From contig NZ_PDCP01000001.1 in assembly GCF_002553505.1 (NCBI RefSeq), positions 161,791 to 225,790 of the forward strand: a stretch of 64,000 nucleotides of DNA, in the 5' to 3' direction. Below, one piece after another: positions 59,559 to 64,000 of the stretch. The DNA is from Mycolicibacterium agri. Its GTDB lineage: Bacteria; Actinomycetota; Actinomycetes; Mycobacteriales; Mycobacteriaceae. A model generated the notes under the pieces. That model was given only the letters and a program-made list of their open reading frames with translations. It searched no databases and was not told the DNA's origin. The translations under genes were made by a program, and so were the position numbers. Every line of letters begins with the position of its first letter. Positions within the stretch are counted from its first letter, which is position 1.

Positions 59559-60746
59559 TCAACCTGCTCGCTTGCCCGCAGGCTTGTCGGCGCCGACCAC
59601 CCACATCGAGAAGTACTGTGACCCGCCGCCGTACGCGTGGCCGAGCGCCTTGCGGGCATTGGGCACCTGATGCTCGCCGGCCTTGCCCATCACCTGAATC
59701 GCCGCCTCGGCGAACCGAATCATGCCGGACGCGCCGATCGGGTTCGACGACAGCACCCCACCGGACGGGTTGAACGGGATCCGTCCACCGATCGCCGTCT
59801 CGCCGGCCTCGGTCAGCTTCCAGCCCTCCCCCTCGGGGGCGAAGCCGAGGTTCTCCAGCCACATCGGCTCGAACCAGGAGAACGGCACATACACCTCGGC
59901 GACGTCGATCTCGTCGATCGGGCTGGTGATGCAGGCCGCCTCCCAGAGCGCTTTGGCGGCGTCACGGCCCGCCTGCGGGTTCACCTGGTCGCGGCCGGCG
60001 TATGCCAGCGGTTCGGTGCGCAGCGCCGTCGCGTGAATCCACGCCACCGGATTTCCGTCGGCCACCCGTTGGTCGGCGATCTCCTCGTTGCCGATCACCA
60101 CCGCGCAGGCGCCGTCGGACGACGGGCACGTCTCGTCGAAACGGATGGGATCCCACAGCATTTGCGACGCCATCACCTTCTCCAGCGTGATGTCGGGCTG
60201 GTGCAGGTGCGCCAGCGGGTTCTTGGCCCCGTTCAGGCGGTCCTTGACCGCCACCATCGCGCCGATGTGCGTCGGTGCGCCCGACCGCCTGATGTAGGCC
60301 CGCACGTGCGGCGCGAAGTAGCCGCCAGCGCCGGCGCCCACCGGCTTGGTGAACGGCACAGGAATGCTCAACGCCCACATGGCATTCGACTCGGACTGCT
60401 TCTCCCACGCCATGGCCAACACGCGGCGGTACTTGCCGGACTGCACCAGGCTGGCCGCCACCACGGCCGTCGAACCGCCGACCGAACCGGCGGTGTGCAC
60501 GCGGATCAGCGGCTTGCCGGTCGCGCCAACCGCGTCGGCCATGAACAGTTCCGGCATCATGACGCCTTCGAAGAAGTCCGGCGCCTTTCCCACCACCACG
60601 GCGTCGATGTCGTCCATCGTCGCACCGGAATCGGCCAACGCCTTGTCGATCGCCTCGCGCACCAGGCCGTTCATCGAGACGTCCTGACGCTTGGCGACGT
60701 ACTTCGTCTGCCCGGTGCCCAGCACCGCCGCCAGTTGACCGGCCAT
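59559..60746 (-). CDS. ltp3: Thiolase-fold lipid-transfer protein-like aldolase (Ltp3/Rv3523-like)
   Basis: The 395-aa protein has the thiolase fold (SCP-x type). The nucleophile Cys of thiolases is replaced: RVHTAGSVGGSTAVV lies where NACASG would be. CPSSDGACAVVIGNEE and NPSGGVLSSNPIGASGMIRFAEA are conserved. Such Ltp proteins in actinobacteria act as retro-aldolases on steroid side-chain 17-hydroxy CoA esters, usually with a DUF35 partner, which lies in this operon. It follows ltp4 with a shared base (TGATG). Confidence 0.86.
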   Translation of the reverse strand: MAGQLAAVLGTGQTKYVAKRQDVSMNGLVREAIDKALADSGATMDDIDAVVVGKAPDFFEGVMMPELFMADAVGATGKPLIRVHTAGSVGGSTAVVAASLVQSGKYRRVLAMAWEKQSESNAMWALSIPVPFTKPVGAGAGGYFAPHVRAYIRRSGAPTHIGAMVAVKDRLNGAKNPLAHLHQPDITLEKVMASQMLWDPIRFDETCPSSDGACAVVIGNEEIADQRVADGNPVAWIHATALRTEPLAYAGRDQVNPQAGRDAAKALWEAACITSPIDEIDVAEVYVPFSWFEPMWLENLGFAPEGEGWKLTEAGETAIGGRIPFNPSGGVLSSNPIGASGMIRFAEAAIQVMGKAGEHQVPNARKALGHAYGGGSQYFSMWVVGADKPAGKRAG

Positions 60747-61813
60747 CAGTTGTCCCTTCCTTCCAGGACCGCCACCAGGTTCTGTTGCAGCGCTGGCCCG
60801 CTGGTCGCATGCGCCAGCACGCGCGAGGCCGAACCGTCGAAGATGTGTTGCGCGGCAAAGCCGATCCGCTCCAGGCCCGCGGAGAACATCGGGTTGGCCG
60901 CCAGCGCTCCACCCGACGGGTTGACCTTCGTCGACGACGGCAGGCCGATCGCCTCGGTCAGGATCAGGTGCTGATGGGTGAACGGCGCCGTGATCTCGGC
61001 GACCTCGATCGATCCCGTGTCGCCACCCGTCGCGGCCTTGGCCGACGCCTCTGTCGACGGCGAGGTGGTCAGGTCACGGGCGCCGAGGATCGGCGTTTCG
61101 ATGCGGTGCTCGATGCCGGTGATCCACGCCGGGTTCTCCCGCAACTCGCGCGCCCGCTCGCCGGCGGCCAAGACGATCGCCGACGCGCCGTCGGTGATCG
61201 GCGCAATGTCGTGGCGGCGCAACGGATCAGCGAAGTACGGCCGGTCCAGCAGTTCTTCGATGCTCTTGGCCGGCTTCTCCGAGTCCGTGCGCTCGGCGGC
61301 GGCGAAGGAGTCCAGCGCCACCTGCGCCATCTGCTCGGCGGTCCACTTGCCCGCATCCAGGCCCAGCCGCGCCTGTAAGCCGGCCATCGACACCGAGTCC
61401 GGCCACAGCGGCGCGACCGTGTACGGGTCGGTCTGCAGTGCCAGCACCCGGCGCACGTTGCCCGCCGAGGACTTGCCGAAGCCGTACACCAGCGCCGTGT
61501 CGACCTCGCCGGTCAGCAGCTTGATGTAGGCCTCGTACAGCGCCCATGCGGCGTCCATCTCGACGTGTGACTCGTTGATCGGCGGAACTGCCCCGATCGA
61601 GTCGATCGCCGAGATGAACGAAAACGCGCGCCCGGCAAGGTAATCGGATGAGCCCGAGCACCAGAACCCGATGTCGGTCTGTTTGAGTCCGAGCTCGTCG
61701 TAGAGACGGTGAAAGCACGGCATCAGCATCTCGACGCCGTTGGTGGTGCCGTCGGTGCGGCGCACATGCGGGGCATGGGCGAAGCCGACGACAGCTACAT
61801 CGCGGAAGGTCAT
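60746..61813 (-). CDS. ltp4: Thiolase-fold lipid-transfer protein-like (Ltp4/Rv3522-like)
   Basis: The 355-aa protein is a second Cys-less thiolase fold member. INESHVEMDAAWALYEA occupies the former nucleophile strand, and ITDGASAIVLAAGERA and KVNPSGGALAANPMFSAGLERI lie in the C-terminal half. It probably pairs with Ltp3 and the DUF35 protein as a heteromeric aldolase/ligand-binding complex in side-chain degradation. It lies 21 bp after the DUF35 gene. In M. tuberculosis the order Rv3521-Rv3522-Rv3523 is the same. Confidence 0.85.
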   Translation of the reverse strand: MTFRDVAVVGFAHAPHVRRTDGTTNGVEMLMPCFHRLYDELGLKQTDIGFWCSGSSDYLAGRAFSFISAIDSIGAVPPINESHVEMDAAWALYEAYIKLLTGEVDTALVYGFGKSSAGNVRRVLALQTDPYTVAPLWPDSVSMAGLQARLGLDAGKWTAEQMAQVALDSFAAAERTDSEKPAKSIEELLDRPYFADPLRRHDIAPITDGASAIVLAAGERARELRENPAWITGIEHRIETPILGARDLTTSPSTEASAKAATGGDTGSIEVAEITAPFTHQHLILTEAIGLPSSTKVNPSGGALAANPMFSAGLERIGFAAQHIFDGSASRVLAHATSGPALQQNLVAVLEGRDN

Positions 61814-61834
61814 GCGAATTCCCTCTGGTCCCTT

Positions 61835-62827
61835 TTAGAGATGGTGTTTGTAGGTGTCGTAGTCGGCGTCGGGTTCGCCGGTCGGTTTGAAGTACTCGAT
61901 GTTGTCGATGCCGAGGCCCCACTCCTCGCGGGGCTTCCACACCGCCTGAACCCGCATGCCCATCCGCACCTCGGAGGCGTCGATCTCCTGAATCAGGTGC
62001 AGGAACGGGATATCCGCGCCGTCGAGCAGCACATAGGCCGCGACGTAGGGCGGCTTGATCCGCTGTCCCGCGAACGGGATGTTGATGATCGCGAACGTCG
62101 TCACGGTGCCCTTGTCGGGCAGTTCGACGAAAGTGTCCAGCGCCGACCCGGTGGCCGGATCGGCCTCCCGCGGCGGGAAATACACCTTGCCGTTCTCGCC
62201 GGTGCGGGCGCCCAGCAACTTGCCCTCCTCGAGGCCACGCAGGAACGCGCTTTCCGGTTGCGAAGCGGTGTGCTGGATTTCGATGGTGCTCGGTGACTTC
62301 TGGATGATCACCGGATCGCGTTCGTCGGGCGTCGACGGCACCTGTTCCTCGGTATCGCCGAGGCTGAAGTACGCGATGTCGGTGATCGCGCCGACCGGTT
62401 CGTCGACCCAGTGCGCATGCACCCGCGCGCCCGTGCTGATCGCGTCGGCGGACTCGACGTCCACGGCGTGCAGAAGCGGGGTGTCGGCGCCGTCGAGCTT
62501 GATCAGCGCCCACGCGAACGGCCGGTCCAGCGGCTGACCCTCCAGCGGCTGCGACTGCCACGTCCACGACAGCACGGTCCCGACGCTGGCCACCGGGACG
62601 ACCTCGGTCAGCGGCTGATATGTGACGGGGTCATACTCAGCGGGCGGAACAAGCACCCGCCCGTCCGAGGCCCGCACGCCGACGATGCGGCGCTCACGCA
62701 GGGCGGTGAAGAACTTGGATAGGAGCGGTCCTACTGAACGGTTGTAGTCGAAGGACACCTTCAGCGGAGCCGACAGCGGCGGCTGATGCGTGTCGATCTG
62801 CACCGGGCTGCTTTGGCTGGTGGTCAC
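61835..62827 (-). CDS. Tandem DUF35 OB-fold protein (Rv3521-like)
   Basis: GTG 62827 is taken because the KstR box lies just 9 bp upstream; an in-frame extension to 62863 would cover the operator. The 330-aa protein contains two copies of the DUF35 OB-fold: LDGADTPLLHAVDVE (first) and LDGADIPFLHLIQEID (second). Each is preceded by a degenerate zinc-ribbon stretch without Cys (GRVLVPPAEYDP, GKVYFPPREADP). DUF35 proteins partner Cys-less thiolase-fold aldolases. It should bind Ltp3/Ltp4 and stabilise the aldolase. First gene of the five-gene operon. Confidence 0.83.
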   Translation of the reverse strand: MTTSQSSPVQIDTHQPPLSAPLKVSFDYNRSVGPLLSKFFTALRERRIVGVRASDGRVLVPPAEYDPVTYQPLTEVVPVASVGTVLSWTWQSQPLEGQPLDRPFAWALIKLDGADTPLLHAVDVESADAISTGARVHAHWVDEPVGAITDIAYFSLGDTEEQVPSTPDERDPVIIQKSPSTIEIQHTASQPESAFLRGLEEGKLLGARTGENGKVYFPPREADPATGSALDTFVELPDKGTVTTFAIINIPFAGQRIKPPYVAAYVLLDGADIPFLHLIQEIDASEVRMGMRVQAVWKPREEWGLGIDNIEYFKPTGEPDADYDTYKHHL

Positions 62828-62836
62828 AGCATCGAG

Positions 62837-62850
62837 TAGAACAGGTTCTA
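62837..62850. promoter_or_regulatory. KstR operator between DUF35 and LLM genes
   Basis: TAGAACAGGTTCTA is a fully symmetric match to TnnAACnnGTTnnA, 9 bp before the DUF35 GTG and 47 bp before the LLM start at 62898. Confidence 0.85.
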
Positions 62851-62897
62851 AGAATGGTTTCAAGAACGGGGCGGCCGATGATCGCGGGGTGGTGGAG

Positions 62898-63929
62898 ATG
62901 AAGCTCGGATTGCAGCTGGGCTACTGGGGCGCGCAGCCGCCCGCGAATGCGCCGGAGCTGGTCGCCGCGGCCGAGGAGGCCGGCTTCGACACCGTGTTCA
63001 CCGCCGAGGCGTGGGGTTCGGACGCGTTCACCCCGCTGGCCTGGTGGGGCTCGGCGACCAGTCGGGTGCGGCTGGGCACCTCGGTGGTGCAGCTGTCCGC
63101 GCGCACCCCGACGGCGTGCGCGATGGCGTCGCTGACCCTCGACCACCTGTCCGGCGGACGCCACATCCTCGGGCTCGGGGTGTCCGGGCCGCAAGTCGTG
63201 GAGGGCTGGTACGGGCAGAAGTTCCCCAAGCCGTTGGCCCGCACCCGCGAATACATCGACATCATCCGGCAGGTCTGGGCCCGCGAGGCGCCGGTGACCA
63301 GCGACGGGCCGCACTACCCGCTGCCGCTGACCGGCGAGGGCACCACCGGGCTGGGCAAGGCGCTCAAGCCGATCACCCATCCGCTGCGCGCCGACATCCC
63401 GATCATGCTGGGCGCCGAGGGCCCGAAGAACGTCGCGCTGGCCGCCGAGATCTGCGACGGCTGGCTGCCGATCTTCTACACGCCGCGAATGGCCGACACC
63501 TACAACGAGTGGCTCGACGAGGGCTTCGCCCGTCCCGGTGCGCGACGCAGCCGTGAGGACTTCGAGATCTGCGCGACGGCCAACATCGTCATCACCGACG
63601 ACCGGCCTGCCGCCTTCGCCGCGATGAAACCCTACCTCGCGCTGTACATGGGCGGAATGGGCGCCGAGGACACCAACTTTCACGCCGACGTCTACCGACG
63701 GATGGGCTACGCCGAGGTCGTCGACGACGTCACCAAGCTGTTCCGCTCCAACCGCAAGGACGAAGCGGCCGCGATCATCCCCGACGAACTCGTCGACGAC
63801 GCCGCCATCGTCGGCAACCTCGACTACGTCCGCGAGCAGATCAAGGTGTGGGAGGCTGCGGGCGTGACGATGATGTGCGTCAGCGGCCGCAGCCAGGAGC
63901 AGATCCGCGAGCTGGCAAGCCTGATCTAG
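62898..63929 (+). CDS. LLM-class F420-dependent oxidoreductase (Rv3520c-like)
   Basis: The 343-aa protein starts MKLGLQLGYWGAQPPANAPELVAAAEEAGFDTVFTAEAWGSDAFTPLAWWG-type text, the MSMEG-type F420-oxidoreductase signature. LSGGRHILGLGVSGPQVVEGWYG and DIPIMLGAEGPKNVALAAEICDGWLP follow. It probably works on a steroid or CoA intermediate with cofactor F420. ATG 62898 follows a GGGGTGG site; GTG 62889/62892 are possible. Divergent from the DUF35 operon and shares its KstR box. The last 70 bp of the window hold no gene. Confidence 0.87.
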   Translation: MKLGLQLGYWGAQPPANAPELVAAAEEAGFDTVFTAEAWGSDAFTPLAWWGSATSRVRLGTSVVQLSARTPTACAMASLTLDHLSGGRHILGLGVSGPQVVEGWYGQKFPKPLARTREYIDIIRQVWAREAPVTSDGPHYPLPLTGEGTTGLGKALKPITHPLRADIPIMLGAEGPKNVALAAEICDGWLPIFYTPRMADTYNEWLDEGFARPGARRSREDFEICATANIVITDDRPAAFAAMKPYLALYMGGMGAEDTNFHADVYRRMGYAEVVDDVTKLFRSNRKDEAAAIIPDELVDDAAIVGNLDYVREQIKVWEAAGVTMMCVSGRSQEQIRELASLI

Positions 63930-63948
63930 CTGGCTGTAGGTCGAGTCA

Positions 63949-63982
63949 AGGGGTGAGGTGGCCGTAGTTGGTCGACACCCCT
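63949..63982 (+). repeat. Inverted repeat near the window end
   Basis: AGGGGTG (63949-63955) is inverted as CACCCCT (63976-63982), 20 nt after the LLM stop. It may be a terminator arm or the start of a further element beyond the window. Confidence 0.35.
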
Positions 63983-64000
63983 GTTGGGTGTTGGATTCCG

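Noticed and set aside
59637..60974. 445-codon open frame on the plus strand
   Set aside because: It is antisense to ltp3/ltp4; no domain, Arg/His-rich.
63949..63982. Terminal inverted repeat of an insertion sequence
   Set aside because: Only seven paired bases and no transposase in view; the window ends too soon to decide.
1..64000. Transposase genes, CRISPR arrays, tRNA or rRNA genes
   Set aside because: No DDE transposase or integrase-like protein, no regularly spaced repeats, and no tRNA/rRNA-like sequence were noticed.

Overview
The window is chromosomal DNA from a high-GC actinobacterium, most probably a non-tuberculous mycobacterium. The main support is the right third, whose gene order closely matches, as I remember it, the M. 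tuberculosis cholesterol-catabolism block Rv3520c-Rv3538. It contains kstD, hsaE/G/F, kshA and ltp3/ltp4-like genes, and KstR-type operators (TnnAACnnGTTnnA). Starts of GTG/ATG with 4-nt ATGA/GTGA overlaps, and a mycobacterial-type hemophore-like protein, fit this assignment. I see no rRNA, tRNA, CRISPR array or insertion sequence.

Region 1 (1-38.8 kb) is a large surface- or exo-polysaccharide locus of the Wzx/Wzy type, unusual for a mycobacterium. A nucleotide-sugar block (0-13 kb) has a partial glycosyltransferase, a sugar C-methyltransferase, a glucose-1-phosphate cytidylyltransferase, a PIG-L deacetylase, an epimerase/dehydratase, an RmlC-like epimerase, a second degenerate C-methyltransferase, a PhyH-type oxygenase, a DUF218 protein, a class III aminotransferase, a polysaccharide pyruvyl transferase and two GT4 enzymes. 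Next come a lipoprotein, a GNAT/CelD-type protein, two GT2 enzymes and a polysaccharide deacetylase (13-19 kb). Two export/polymerisation sets follow. Set A has a Wzx flippase, a GT2, a Wzy/ligase-like protein and a Wzz-like copolymerase (19.2-23.9 kb). Set B has two more Wzz-like proteins, two SGNH proteins, a GT4, an acetyltransferase, a second Wzy-like protein, a GT2, a second Wzx, another acyltransferase and a second DUF218 protein (26.9-36.2 kb). A GDP-mannose-dehydrogenase-like enzyme and an epimerase lie between the sets. An aldo/keto reductase and a GMC oxidoreductase close the locus.

Region 2 (38.8-44.8 kb) has a decayed acyl-ligase/acyltransferase-like gene, glmS (precursor for amino sugars), an 812-bp AT-richer intergenic stretch and a membrane GGDEF-EAL protein. 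Its position beside the glycan locus suggests c-di-GMP control of polysaccharide, although this is inference.

Region 3 (44.7-64 kb) is the steroid-degradation cluster. It contains hsd4B-like and kstD, divergent hsaE-hsaG-hsaF, an apparent insertion of rmlA, a hemophore-like gene and an IclR regulator, then DUF1214, SDR, sulfotransferase-like, Rv3527-like, kshA, gamma-carbonic-anhydrase-like, SnoaL-like, LLM oxidoreductase, ltp3, ltp4, DUF35 and a second LLM oxidoreductase. Three consensus KstR boxes and one near-consensus box sit at the operon heads, so most of this region is probably derepressed by steroid CoA thioesters.
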